From NCBI GenBank assembly GCA_963716925.1, contig CAVQUX010000014.1:1054001-1118000 (forward strand): a DNA stretch of 64,000 nt, read 5' to 3'. This DNA is from DAISKN01 sp963716925. GTDB lineage: Bacteria; Acidobacteriota; Vicinamibacteria; Marinacidobacterales; SMYC01. Shown piece by piece: positions 52,826 to 61,297 of this stretch. Each line of letters opens with the position of its first letter. The first letter of the stretch is position 1. The notes beneath the pieces are model-generated. The model searched no databases, was not told the DNA's origin, and worked only from the letters and a program-made list of their open reading frames with translations. The translations under genes were made by a program, and so were the position numbers.

Positions 52826-54139
52826 TTACCGGTCCCTCGAAGCGTATCGTTCGAGGTCCGCTTCCCACGCCGTCTGGAGCTCCTGGTAGTCGAGGCCGAT
52901 GACCTTCTTCAGCGCGTCGTTCATCGTCTGGCGCTCGCCCAGGAGCTGGAGGATGCGAAGGAGTCCCGAGCGGCCCTTGCGCGCCTCGAGATACTCCGTC
53001 GCCGCGAGAGCTTCGGAGTAAGCGAGGAGGGCCTTCTCCTTGGAATAGTTCAGAAGCGGCCCTTCGAGACTCCAAAGCGGCAGAATCCCTCCATCGGCCT
53101 GTGCCGCCCGCAGTCGAGGAAAAGGGTCGATCCGATCGCTTCCCTCATGGAGCTGCGCCAATCCCTCGTGAAACCAGGAGGGGCAGTTCCCGGAGGTCAG
53201 GGCGTTGACGAAACTGTGGGTGAGCTCGTGCCGGAGAACTCGGCGAAGCTTCGGCGTCATCTCCTTGAGACCCTCCACCGGAATTCGGATCTCGCCGTCG
53301 TTCAGTCCCGAGGCCCAGGCGGGGGCGTGGGTCACGTCGAGAAACTCCTGGTTGATATAGAGAGTGACCTTTACCGGCGAGCGAGGAGTGAAGCGCAGCG
53401 CGCGGGTGAGCTCGTAGTGCTCCTCCTCGAGCGCCGCCGCCAGGATTCGCCCGATGACCTCGTTCACCTGCCCGTCGTAGCGGATGAGGAAGTGCGGGTG
53501 CGATACCTCTTCGAAATCGATGTCCTCGTTGTTCTCCCGGAGCGCTTTCTTGAGCTTGTACAGGATTCCCGGGTCGGGGTTGATCGCGAGCGCTGCCTGC
53601 CACTCCCGGATCGCGAGCGGGAGCCGGCCCAATCGATAGTACACGTCGCCGAGGCCGTCCCGCGCGCGCAGGTCTTCGGGCGCGATTCTCTTCGCCTGCT
53701 CGAACTGGCTTTGCGCTGCGGAGAGATCGCCCCGCTCGAGGTACAGACGCCCGAGCTCGACGCGGGCATCGAGCGCCATCGGCTCGCTTTCGAGAGCTTT
53801 CCGGTACTGTTCGACCGCCCGGGAGACGTCTCCCTCGCGCGCCGATTCCCTGGCGCCCTCGATCGATTCCACGAGCACCGCGTTCTCGAACCCCGTGGGT
53901 TGGTCCGCGGCGGGGCTCTGTTCCTTCTCCTGCGACTCCCCCTCGACCCTTTCGAGCAGCTTGCGGGGAAACCCGAACGTGCCCCCGTTCCTCTCGTAGA
54001 AGATCTGATCGCCCTCTTCCCAATAGCGCTCGACCGCTATCCGGCGTCCGTTCTCGAGAACGAGGACGTACTCGGATCCGACCGCGAGCCCGGCGACGGC
54101 GACGAGAGCGATCGTAAGAAGCGTCCGTCGGGTCTTCAT
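52826..54139 (-). CDS. TPR and gluzincin (peptidase MA-like) exported protein
   Basis: 437 residues with a signal peptide or anchor (LLTIALVAVAGLAVGSEYV). TPR repeats occupy about residues 95-205 (AVEQYRKALESEPMALDARV, AAQSQFEQAKRIAPEDLRAR). The C-terminal domain has HELTHSFVNALTSGNCPSWFHEGLA, a HExxH with a downstream Glu as in the MA-like family of zinc peptidases. Probably periplasmic. It lies 14 bases downstream of the DUF4388-SPOR gene on the same strand, so the two form an operon. Confidence 0.88.
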   Translation of the reverse strand: MKTRRTLLTIALVAVAGLAVGSEYVLVLENGRRIAVERYWEEGDQIFYERNGGTFGFPRKLLERVEGESQEKEQSPAADQPTGFENAVLVESIEGARESAREGDVSRAVEQYRKALESEPMALDARVELGRLYLERGDLSAAQSQFEQAKRIAPEDLRARDGLGDVYYRLGRLPLAIREWQAALAINPDPGILYKLKKALRENNEDIDFEEVSHPHFLIRYDGQVNEVIGRILAAALEEEHYELTRALRFTPRSPVKVTLYINQEFLDVTHAPAWASGLNDGEIRIPVEGLKEMTPKLRRVLRHELTHSFVNALTSGNCPSWFHEGLAQLHEGSDRIDPFPRLRAAQADGGILPLWSLEGPLLNYSKEKALLAYSEALAATEYLEARKGRSGLLRILQLLGERQTMNDALKKVIGLDYQELQTAWEADLERYASRDR

Positions 54140-54153
54140 GCGGTGCCGGTCCG

Positions 54154-56052
54154 CTACCGGAGAAAACGTGAAACGGCTACCGGGGCGACGTCTCCCGCGC
54201 GGACGCTCATCGGGAGGGAGGGAATGCCGCGTTCGGCGGCCTCACGGGAATCGTAGAGACCCCAGATGACGCGATAGCAGCTTCGGCCCTCGACCGAGGT
54301 GGGAAGGACGTAGATGTCGCTCGAGCCCGAGGCCGAGGCGACGAGTCGGCCGGCGTTCTCCTCGTTGCAGTAGAGCCCGAGCGCGAGAGTGAACTTGTCG
54401 GCGTTGTCGCTCGAGATCTCCCGTTGGAACGCCCGGGCGGCGCCGGCGAGATTTCCGCTCTGGAGAAGCGCGCGTCCGTTGCCCTCCGAGGCTCGCGCTC
54501 CCGAGGTTCCCGACGAGGTTGCGGGAGGCTTGGGCGCGCCGGACGCGGAAGGCTTGGGAACGGGATCGGGCGGCTTCGAAGTCGGGGTGGCGGCCGGAGG
54601 GCTCGCGGCGCCGGCCCGAGGCGCGACCGAAGAGGTTTGGGGACGCGTCGCCGTCGCGGAAGCTCCCGCGCGCGGATCGGAATTCGCTGCGGTCGTGGTC
54701 GCGGGCGAGGTGGGCGTCGCTGGAACCGGGGTGGTTGGATCCGAGGTCGGGGGCGCCGTCGTCGCGGCGGAGGCGCTGCCCGAGGGCGGGGGTGCCGTCG
54801 GAACCGTGGTCGTCGCCGGCGCCGAGGCGCGGGCGCCGTTCCCGTTGGATCCACCCACCAGCGGCCAGACGAAGTAATAGAGCGAGAAGCCGGCCGCGCC
54901 CGCGAGCGCGGCCACCGCCAGCCATTTCACCATGCCCGAAACACTTCGTTCGCCGGCGCCGCCGCCGCGCCGGTTCTTGGGGCGGGGAGGGTTTCTTCCC
55001 TGCGAATCGCTCGCCGGCTCGGGCTCGTCGATGAGGAGCTCGGAGCCCGAAGCGCTTCGCGGTTCCTCGTGCGCGGGAGGCACCGCTCGTTGGGGAGCGC
55101 CCCTTCTCGCCGGCGCGGGATCGAACACCGTCCTCTCGTTGTCCTCCGCCGCCGGGGGAACGCTCTTCACCGCGGCCTGGAAGATCGTGTCGTAGCTCAT
55201 CGAGTCGGACGAGGACGGCGCCTCGGGAATGCTCATCGTCGCGTCACCGAAGCTCGGGCGCGGCGGAGGTGGAATCAGGAAGGGTTCCGGCGGGCGCGGA
55301 AACGAGAACGCCTCATCGCTCGCCGGGCTCACCGGGATTGCCGCGGCGCCTCCGCGGCTCAGAGCGCCAGCCACGAGCGCGGCCGCGAGCACCTTGCATA
55401 CCTCGAACTCGCCGAGGCTCGATACTGCGCCGATCTGCTTGACGGTCTTCACTCCATCGGCGAAACGAAGCACCTCCCCCGCGAGGGGCTCGGGCTCGGT
55501 CTCGCTCAGAAACTGCTGCAGCGAGGCGGTCGGCGTCAGAACGGTCTCGAGCGAGCCGAGCTGGCGAAGAACCCAATCGCGGTCCTGAACGCGCCGGATG
55601 CTCGCGAAGAGCAACCGCGAGGTGGAGAGCTCGAGATCGATGGCGCCCTTGGGGAGGGACTTCGTCGCGAACTGATACGTCCCCTCCTTCCACGTGTAGA
55701 GATCGGTCAGGATCTTCTCCACCTTGATGCGGGCCGCCTCGGCGAGCTCGCGCTGGGAGATGTAGCCGAGCTCGGTGAGCACCTTCGCCAGGGGATTGCC
55801 GGGCGAGACCCGCGCCTGCGCCACCTGCATCTGATCGGGCCCGAGCTTTCCCTCTTCCACGAGGATCGAAGCGAGCTGGTCCTTGGGGTCGTTGGACGCC
55901 GCGAACAGGATCTGGCCGTCCCGGAAATAGACCGCCTTTTGCAGCGGGGCGCGCTCGAGCTTGAGCGAGCCCGTTACCAATCCCCGATGCAGCTCGACGA
56001 GGAGGTCGAGCGCGGGCTTCCTGCTCAGATTCCCGCTTTCTCTGTCTTCCAT
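54154..56052 (-). CDS. DUF4388 membrane protein with C-terminal SPOR-like domain
   Basis: 632 residues. The N-terminus is a DUF4388 domain (LVTGSLKLERAPLQKAVYF, GQILFAAS) followed by MshEN-like helices (LASILVEEGKLGPDQMQVA, LAKVLTELGYISQRELAEA) and a second helical domain. After a proline/serine linker one membrane helix (WLAVAALAGAAGFSLYYFVW) crosses the inner membrane. A long Thr/Ala/Pro spacer of about 140 residues leads to a SPOR-like end (SDIYVLPTSVEGRSCYRVIW, GLYDSREAAERGIPSLP), which would bind denuded septal peptidoglycan. It thus couples cytosolic sensing to the wall. First gene of a pair with the gluzincin. Confidence 0.85.
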   Translation of the reverse strand: MEDRESGNLSRKPALDLLVELHRGLVTGSLKLERAPLQKAVYFRDGQILFAASNDPKDQLASILVEEGKLGPDQMQVAQARVSPGNPLAKVLTELGYISQRELAEAARIKVEKILTDLYTWKEGTYQFATKSLPKGAIDLELSTSRLLFASIRRVQDRDWVLRQLGSLETVLTPTASLQQFLSETEPEPLAGEVLRFADGVKTVKQIGAVSSLGEFEVCKVLAAALVAGALSRGGAAAIPVSPASDEAFSFPRPPEPFLIPPPPRPSFGDATMSIPEAPSSSDSMSYDTIFQAAVKSVPPAAEDNERTVFDPAPARRGAPQRAVPPAHEEPRSASGSELLIDEPEPASDSQGRNPPRPKNRRGGGAGERSVSGMVKWLAVAALAGAAGFSLYYFVWPLVGGSNGNGARASAPATTTVPTAPPPSGSASAATTAPPTSDPTTPVPATPTSPATTTAANSDPRAGASATATRPQTSSVAPRAGAASPPAATPTSKPPDPVPKPSASGAPKPPATSSGTSGARASEGNGRALLQSGNLAGAARAFQREISSDNADKFTLALGLYCNEENAGRLVASASGSSDIYVLPTSVEGRSCYRVIWGLYDSREAAERGIPSLPMSVRAGDVAPVAVSRFLR

Positions 56053-56625
56053 CAGACTTGCTTGAGAAACCCTCTGTCAGCTAGGGCGCGAAGCGGAGGA
56101 GGGACGGTGGAACCTCAACCACAACTTTAAATAATACCACAAAGTCCGCGCTCGCCTTCGGCACTTCCTGCTGGACCAGCCCCAACCGTCCGGGTGACAA
56201 AGAGGTGTCAACGCAGGTTGACGCCTTTATTTGATTGCTCGGGCTGCGCTTGTCGGTGTGGCCGGCGAGGGTCGTAACGGTTCGTTGACGATCGGGATGC
56301 GTTCTCACGGTCTTTGTCAAGCGGGCGCCGCCTCGAACTCTCTGTGCCACAGCCACTTCATGGACCGCAGGGACGCATGGACCGATATGGCCCGGCGCTT
56401 GCCATGGTGACTCCTCGAGCTCGGAAGTCTCTCGCAGCTCAAGGAGGTCCGAAAAGAAGAAACAGAGAAAACGTCCTGGCATTCTCGGCGGAGAGAGCGC
56501 CGCTCGGTGTCGGCTCGAAATCCGGAGCGTGCGCGACTCGACGCCTGGCAGGGGACCGCCGGAGTGGTCGTGCTTCCGGCTGGAACCCGTCTTGCAAACC
56601 TGATCAACGAATAGGAGAAATCGAA
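56053..56625. other. 573-base intergenic region with regulatory-looking elements
   Basis: No convincing gene on either strand. It contains an inverted repeat GTGTCAAC-GCAG-GTTGACGC (56205-56224, 7 of 8 positions pairing) that could be an operator between the two divergent transcripts, an AT-rich patch TTTAAATAATA near 56125 upstream of the DUF4388-SPOR gene, and the sigma-54-like element listed separately. An open frame covering 56081-56638 on the minus strand lacks family features and is not called. Confidence 0.5.
56388..56403 (+). promoter_or_regulatory. Possible sigma-54 promoter
   Basis: TGGCCCGGCGCTTGCC matches the sigma-54 consensus TGGCACG-N4-TTGCW at all but two positions. The GG and GC elements have the required ten bases between them. 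It is about 220 bases upstream of the ComEA-like gene. Sigma-54 promoters are common for pilus genes, and the window encodes a sigma-54 activator. Inference only. Confidence 0.4.
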
Positions 56626-56955
56626 GTGAAGAACGCAATCTTGTTCTCGTCCCTCTTCAGTCTCGCGGCTCTCGTCGCTGTCGCCGGAACCACTCTCGCC
56701 GGCCAGTCGGAGGAGAAGCCTTCGTCGACGTCGGAGCTCCGTGTCGACATCAACCACGCCGACGTGGCGGAGCTTTCGAAGCTCCCCGGGATCGGCGAGC
56801 AGGTGGCGAAGCGGATCGTCGCCTATCGAGAGGAGAACGGTCCTTTCGAGAAGGCGGAGGAGCTCATGAACGTCCGCGGCATCGGAGAGAAGAGCTTCCT
56901 CAAGCTTCAGCCCCACGTCACTCTCGGCTCCGATAAGGAAAAGCGGAAGAAGTGA
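56626..56955 (+). CDS. Exported helix-hairpin-helix protein, ComEA-like
   Basis: 109 residues: signal peptide (AILFSSLFSLAALVAVAGTTLAG), a short spacer and one ComEA-type (HhH)2 domain (VDINHADVAELSKLPGIGEQVAKRIVAYREENGPFE, 36-residue core, then GIGEKSFLKLQPHV). ComEA binds incoming DNA in the periplasm. The GTG start has AGGAG eight bases upstream. Its stop overlaps the pseudopilin start (GTGA), so the two are translationally coupled. Confidence 0.85.
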   Translation: MKNAILFSSLFSLAALVAVAGTTLAGQSEEKPSSTSELRVDINHADVAELSKLPGIGEQVAKRIVAYREENGPFEKAEELMNVRGIGEKSFLKLQPHVTLGSDKEKRKK

Positions 56956-57590
56956 GAAGCGGGCCGATGGGAGCTGCCATGCTTCCAGGGCGGGGCCGGC
57001 GGGAACCAACGCCCGCCGGCCCCATTGCGGGCGCGGAGTCGGGACGCGGGCTCCTGGATCTCATCGTCGCCGTCAGTCTCGCAATCGTGCTGGCCGCGGC
57101 GGCGATTCCGAAAGCCCAGTCGATGGTCCACGAGTCACGGCTCCGGGGAGCGGCATTCTATCTGCGCGGTCTGATGCGTCAGGTGCGCGCGAACGCGGCC
57201 GCGAAGTCGTGCTACATGGGGATCGTCTTCGACGAGGTGGACGGGAGTCCGGTGTTCTCGATCCATGCCGACGGGAACTCGAACGGCATACGGCGCGTGG
57301 ACGTCGACCGGGGAGTCGACCCGATGCTCCGTCAGCCCTATCGTCTCAGCGACACGTTCCCCGGCGTTCGGTACGGGAGTCTTCCCGCGGGTGCGAAGGA
57401 TCCGTTTCTGCGTGGCCTCCAGATCGGCCGCAGCCACATCGTTTCCTTTTCTCCCCTGGGAGCCTCCACCACCGGCACGCTCTATTTGAGCAACGACTAC
57501 GGCCTCGTCTATGCCGTCGTCCTCTTCGGTTCCACCGGTCGAGTGCGGGTAGCCCGCTATCTAGGCGGCGGCAAATGGCAGGCGATGTGA
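56952..57590 (+). CDS. Atypical type II/IV pseudopilin-like protein (GspH-like)
   Basis: 212 residues. A 30-residue leader precedes a prepilin-like segment, GRGLLDLIVAVSLAIVLAAA, then a helix (AAFYLRGLMRQVRANAAAKSC) and a beta-rich GspH/FimT-style domain ending VRVARYLGGGKWQAM. The residue at mature position 5, normally Glu, is hydrophobic, so it may be a minor pseudopilin or not processed normally. Coupled to the ComEA-like gene and followed 60 bases later by the SpoVG-like gene. Confidence 0.72.
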   Translation: MRSGPMGAAMLPGRGRREPTPAGPIAGAESGRGLLDLIVAVSLAIVLAAAAIPKAQSMVHESRLRGAAFYLRGLMRQVRANAAAKSCYMGIVFDEVDGSPVFSIHADGNSNGIRRVDVDRGVDPMLRQPYRLSDTFPGVRYGSLPAGAKDPFLRGLQIGRSHIVSFSPLGASTTGTLYLSNDYGLVYAVVLFGSTGRVRVARYLGGGKWQAM

Positions 57591-57650
57591 TCCGCCTTCG
57601 CCGGGCTACGGCGCGTAAATCGAAATCGAAATCAGGAAAGGGTCGAACTC

Positions 57651-57962
57651 ATGCAGGCAAGTTTCTACGAACCCCGGTACAACAAAGAAGGAAAGATCGT
57701 GGCCTTGGCCGACGTGGATGTCTCGGACGGAATCATCGTGAAGGGCTTCCGCGTCATTCGCGGGGAGAACGGCCTCTTCGCCTCGGTTCCCACCAAGAGC
57801 TTCGTGGTGGAGGGGCGCACGCGCTACGTGCCTCAGGTCGTGTTTTCGAATCCGGACCAGAGGACGCGGTTTCTCTCCGGGCTCCTGGACGCGTACAAGA
57901 ATTGGAACGAGGGCCGCTCCAGCGCCACGGCGAAGCCGGGGCTCACATCCGCCAGCGGATGA
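57651..57962 (+). CDS. spoVG: SpoVG-like protein
   Basis: 103 residues. ALADVDVSDGIIVKGFRVIRG and NGLFASVPTKSF match the conserved core of SpoVG, a small RNA/DNA-binding global regulator in Firmicutes that also occurs in some Gram-negative phyla. The N-terminal entry strand is shorter than in Bacillus. Its 3' end overlaps the 3' end of the convergent PilB-like gene by 20 bases. Regulatory role here is inferred. Confidence 0.8.
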   Translation: MQASFYEPRYNKEGKIVALADVDVSDGIIVKGFRVIRGENGLFASVPTKSFVVEGRTRYVPQVVFSNPDQRTRFLSGLLDAYKNWNEGRSSATAKPGLTSASG

Positions 57963-59542
57963 ACTCGTCGAGCGAGGTGACTCCAGCGGTCACCTCCTTG
58001 AGGCATCGTTGGCGGAGAGACTCCATGCCCGTGCCTCGCGCGATGCCCTCGATCTCGGCGAGCGTCGGGCCGGCGGCGAGCTTCTCGCGGAAGTGCGGAT
58101 CGACGACGATGAGCTCGAATAGGCCCTTCCGGCGGCGGTATCCGAGGCGATGGCAATTGTTGCAGCCGCGTCCCTTGTAGAGCCGCAAGGTCTTGGCTTC
58201 CTTCGGGCTGATTCCGTAGGTGCCGAGCTTCTGCGGATCGGCCTGACTTCCTTCGTCGCGGCAATGAGGGCAGATTCGCCGCACCAGGCGCTGGTTGAGG
58301 ACGAGCGAGAGGCTGCGGGCGAGGAGCGAAGGCGGAACTCCGAGCTCGAGGAAGCGATAGATGGACTCTGCCGCGCCGAAAGCGGGAAAGGTGGTGATGA
58401 CCAGCAGCGACGTGGCCAGCTGGCAGGCGAGGTTCGCCGTCGCCTTGTCGTTGAGCTCCAGGATGAAGACGACGTCCGGCCGTATGCTCGCGACCGACCG
58501 CAAGGCCGCCGCGAAATCCAGCCCCTTGTCCTGATTCACTTCCATTTGATGGACGTAGGGGACCTCCCACTGGATGGCGCGCTCGATGCTCACGACGCGC
58601 CTCTCCGACTTCGCCACCTGGTCCATCAGAGAGTAGGAAGTGGTCATGGCGCCGTTGTACGGAGGCGAGGTCACCATGATGAGTCCCGAAGGCGAATCGA
58701 GGGCGCGGACGAGGAACAGCTGGTCCGCGGGGGTCAGTCCGAGAGCGGTGAAGTTCTTGAGAAAGAAGCGGCGATCGACGAGCTTGATGGTGACGCTCGT
58801 CCCCATCCGCGTGGGAAGCGTCGTCACCAGGAGGTCGAAGTCGTGCCCTTCCAGCTCGAGATGCGCCCGGCCTCTCTGGGGCAGGTCCTCGTGGCGCGGA
58901 TCGAGACCGAAGAACTCCTGGATTCGCTGGAGGAGCGGCACCAGGGCATCGCTCGAAAGCGGCTTCACCTTGTAGAACAGGCCATCGATGCGGAGCTTGA
59001 TCGAGAGAATCGGTCGCCGACGGCTCGAGGTGGATGTCGGAGGCTCCCTTGCGGGCGCCGAGCGCGAGCAGGAACTCGAGGAGCTGGGCTGGATTGCTGG
59101 AGGCGGACTGAGGCGCGGGGGTGAGCTCCAGACCCTGGCTGTCGACAAGTGGCTGGTAGCCCTGATACTTCAGGGCGTCGTCGATATCCAGCTGGGTGAC
59201 CCAGCCCTTCTGGATGAGGATCTTCCCGAGAAGCCCTCCGGTGCGCTCCTGCTCGCGGAGCGCTTGGAGGAGCTGAGGCGTCTTGAGCTTCTGATTACGG
59301 ATCAGGATCTCGCCCAGCCGGTCCAGGCTGCGCTCGAGCATCGAGACCTCGTCCTTGAGCGATCCCGGCGCTGAGGCCCAGAATTGGCGCTTGTAAGCGT
59401 CGTCCGCGGGGCAGAAGCAGTGCAGGCAGAACGGGCAGAGCTTCGACGGGTGCTTCGGGTCGCAGCTGCACCAGACGGCCTCGACCGCTTCGAAGTCGTT
59501 CAGGCAATTCCAGCAGCGAACGGTGTAGATCTCGGCGTTCAT
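57943..59542 (-). pseudogene. PilB/GspE/MshE-family protein lacking ATPase motifs, with Cys-rich N-terminus; one frame break
   Basis: About 533 residues if a one-base break near 59020 is repaired (GASDIHLEPS, resuming ILSIKLRIDG). Residues 1-50 hold eight cysteines (CWNC, CSC, CPFCLHCFC), a likely zinc module. Residues 75-127 are a tandem MshEN-type motif (RLGEIL...ALREQ, LGKIL...ALKYQ). The ATPase core keeps the fold and the C-terminal zinc ligands (ICPHC, GCNNCH), but the Walker A reads SPPYNGAMTT (Lys lost), the Asp box ERAIQ and the His box TTFPAF. It should not hydrolyse ATP and may be a regulatory pseudo-motor. I label it a pseudogene only for the frame break. Confidence 0.85.
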
Positions 59543-59602
59543 GCCTCGACTGTTGCCTTCTCGAGTCAGCAACGTTGAAAATTCTCTGCGAAGTTGTACC
59601 TC

Positions 59603-59632
59603 AGTATATTCGGTCCTCCGGGTGAGGTTCAA
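59603..59632 (-). promoter_or_regulatory. Promoter of the PilB-like gene
   Basis: On the minus strand TTGAAC (59632-59627), an 18-base spacer and TATACT (59608-59603). The start codon is about 60 bases downstream. Confidence 0.6.
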
Positions 59633-59743
59633 CCTCGCACCCGGGATATCCGGCGGGAGCGCCTTTATTTCTAATGGGATAGGTCTCTTTGCCCGCTGAA
59701 AGAAGAGATCTCTCCCGCCCGCCTCCGGTCGGCCTCCCCCGAA

Positions 59744-59772
59744 TTGACACCCCCGGGGGGCTATGGTAGCGT
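59744..59772 (+). promoter_or_regulatory. Promoter of the gcvTHP operon
   Basis: A perfect TTGACA, a 17-base spacer and TAGCGT, 26 bases before the gcvT ATG. No glycine riboswitch was recognised in the short leader. Confidence 0.5.
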
Positions 59773-59798
59773 CACGACCTCTGCCCCAAGCTTCCGTA

Positions 59799-60908
59799 AT
59801 GGCTACATCGGACTCCCAACTGAAGCGCACTCCTCTCTACGCTCTCCATCGGGAGCTCGGTGCCCGCATGACGGATTTCGCGGGCTACGAGATGCCGGTC
59901 GAGTTCGCGGGCGTGATCGAGGAGCATCTCACGGTGCGAACGAAGGCGGGGCTCTTCGACGTGAGCCACATGGGCGAGTTCTTCGTAGCCGGGACCGAGG
60001 CGGAAGCTTTCCTTCAGAAGCTCACGCCCAACGACGTGTCTCGACTGGCCATCGGTCAGGCGCAGTATTCCGCTCTCACGACCGAGAAGGGCGCGTTCGT
60101 CGACGATCTGCTGATCTCTCGCACCGGGGAGAGCCGTTACCTCGTGGTGGTGAACGCTTCGAACGTCGAAAAGGACTTCGCCTGGATGGAGTCGCGGCGG
60201 CCTTCGGGGGCGACGCTCACGAACGCGAGCGACGATTTCGCGCTCCTCGCGCTCCAGGGTCCGGGCTCGGAGGCCATTCTCCGTCCCCTGACCGACATCG
60301 ACCTCGGGGCGATGAAGTACTACCGTTTCGCGCAGGGCAAAGTGCTGGGAGAGCCCGCTACCGTCTCCCGAACCGGATACACCGGTGAGGACGGCTTCGA
60401 GATCCTGATCGGGGCGGGCGCGGGGGAGAAAGTGGCCCGCGGTCTTCTGGAGCGCGGCGCGTCCGCGGGCATCGCCCCCATAGGCCTCGCGGCGCGAGAC
60501 ACCCTCCGCCTCGAAGCGAAGATGGCGCTCTACGGAAACGACATCGACGACGCCCACACGGTGCTCGAAGCGGACCTCGAGTGGATCGTCAAGTGGCAGA
60601 AAGGCGACTTCGTCGGGCGGGAAGCCCTCGCCCGGCAGAAGGAAAAGGGCGTCCCGAGGAAGCTCGTCGGCTTCGAGATGGTCGATCGCGGGATCGCGCG
60701 GCACGGATACCCGGTGTTCGCCTCGGGAGCGCCCTCGGATACCGTGACCAGCGGCAGCTTCGCGCCGTATCTGAAGAAGAACATCGGGATGGCCTATGTC
60801 CCGGCGGCGTCCTCGGCTCCGGAAAGCGAGATCGAGATCGAGATTCGGGGTCGCCGGGCGAAGGCGGTCGTGGTTCCGACGCCCTTCTACAAGCGGGAGA
60901 GAAAGTGA
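59799..60908 (+). CDS. gcvT: Aminomethyltransferase (glycine cleavage T protein)
   Basis: 369 residues. Transfers the methylene group from the lipoyl arm of GcvH to tetrahydrofolate, releasing ammonia. Signature: FAGYEMPVEF near the N-terminus, LFDVSHMGEF, NDVSRLAIGQAQYS, RTGYTGEDGFEI and GLAARDTLRLEAKMALYGNDI. ATG 59799 is used because an earlier in-frame ATG (59763) falls in the promoter. The stop overlaps gcvH by one base (TGATG). Confidence 0.96.
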   Translation: MATSDSQLKRTPLYALHRELGARMTDFAGYEMPVEFAGVIEEHLTVRTKAGLFDVSHMGEFFVAGTEAEAFLQKLTPNDVSRLAIGQAQYSALTTEKGAFVDDLLISRTGESRYLVVVNASNVEKDFAWMESRRPSGATLTNASDDFALLALQGPGSEAILRPLTDIDLGAMKYYRFAQGKVLGEPATVSRTGYTGEDGFEILIGAGAGEKVARGLLERGASAGIAPIGLAARDTLRLEAKMALYGNDIDDAHTVLEADLEWIVKWQKGDFVGREALARQKEKGVPRKLVGFEMVDRGIARHGYPVFASGAPSDTVTSGSFAPYLKKNIGMAYVPAASSAPESEIEIEIRGRRAKAVVVPTPFYKRERK

Positions 60909-61297
60909 TGCTTCCTGAGGATCGCAAGTACTCGAAAGAGCACGAGTGGGTGAAGGTGGAGAAAGGCCGGGGCACCGTCGGAATCACCGACTACGCGCAG
61001 AAGCAGCTCGGGGACGTGGTCTACGTGGAGCTTCCCGAGGTGGGGAAGAAGCTCTCCTCGATGGAGGTTTTCGGAACCATCGAATCGGTGAAGGCGGTAT
61101 CCGAGCTCTTCTGTCCGGTGTCCGGTGAGGTGGTGGAGGTGAACGGCACCGTGGTCGACAAGCCCGAGCTCGTGAACTCCGACCCCTACGGAAAAGCGTG
61201 GCTCCTGGTAGTCGCGATCGCGAACGAAGCGGAGCTCTCCTCCCTCATGACCGCGGCGGAGTATCAGACGTACCTCGACCAGGAGAGTACCGGTTGA
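60908..61297 (+). CDS. gcvH: Glycine cleavage system H protein
   Basis: 129 residues, the lipoylated carrier. The lipoyl-attachment lysine is Lys62 in GTIESVKAVSE. YSKEHEWV and GITDYAQKQLGDVVYVELP are typical. Coupled to gcvT by overlapping stop and start. Its stop overlaps the gcvP TTG start (TTGA). Confidence 0.97.
   Translation: MLPEDRKYSKEHEWVKVEKGRGTVGITDYAQKQLGDVVYVELPEVGKKLSSMEVFGTIESVKAVSELFCPVSGEVVEVNGTVVDKPELVNSDPYGKAWLLVVAIANEAELSSLMTAAEYQTYLDQESTG

Noticed and set aside
56081..56638. 185-codon open frame on the minus strand in the intergenic region
   Set aside because: No signal, domain or ribosome site, and it overlaps the likely regulatory elements and the start of the ComEA-like gene.
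59543..59798. Glycine riboswitch upstream of gcvT
   Set aside because: The predicted transcript leader is only about 20-25 bases and no aptamer helices were recognised.
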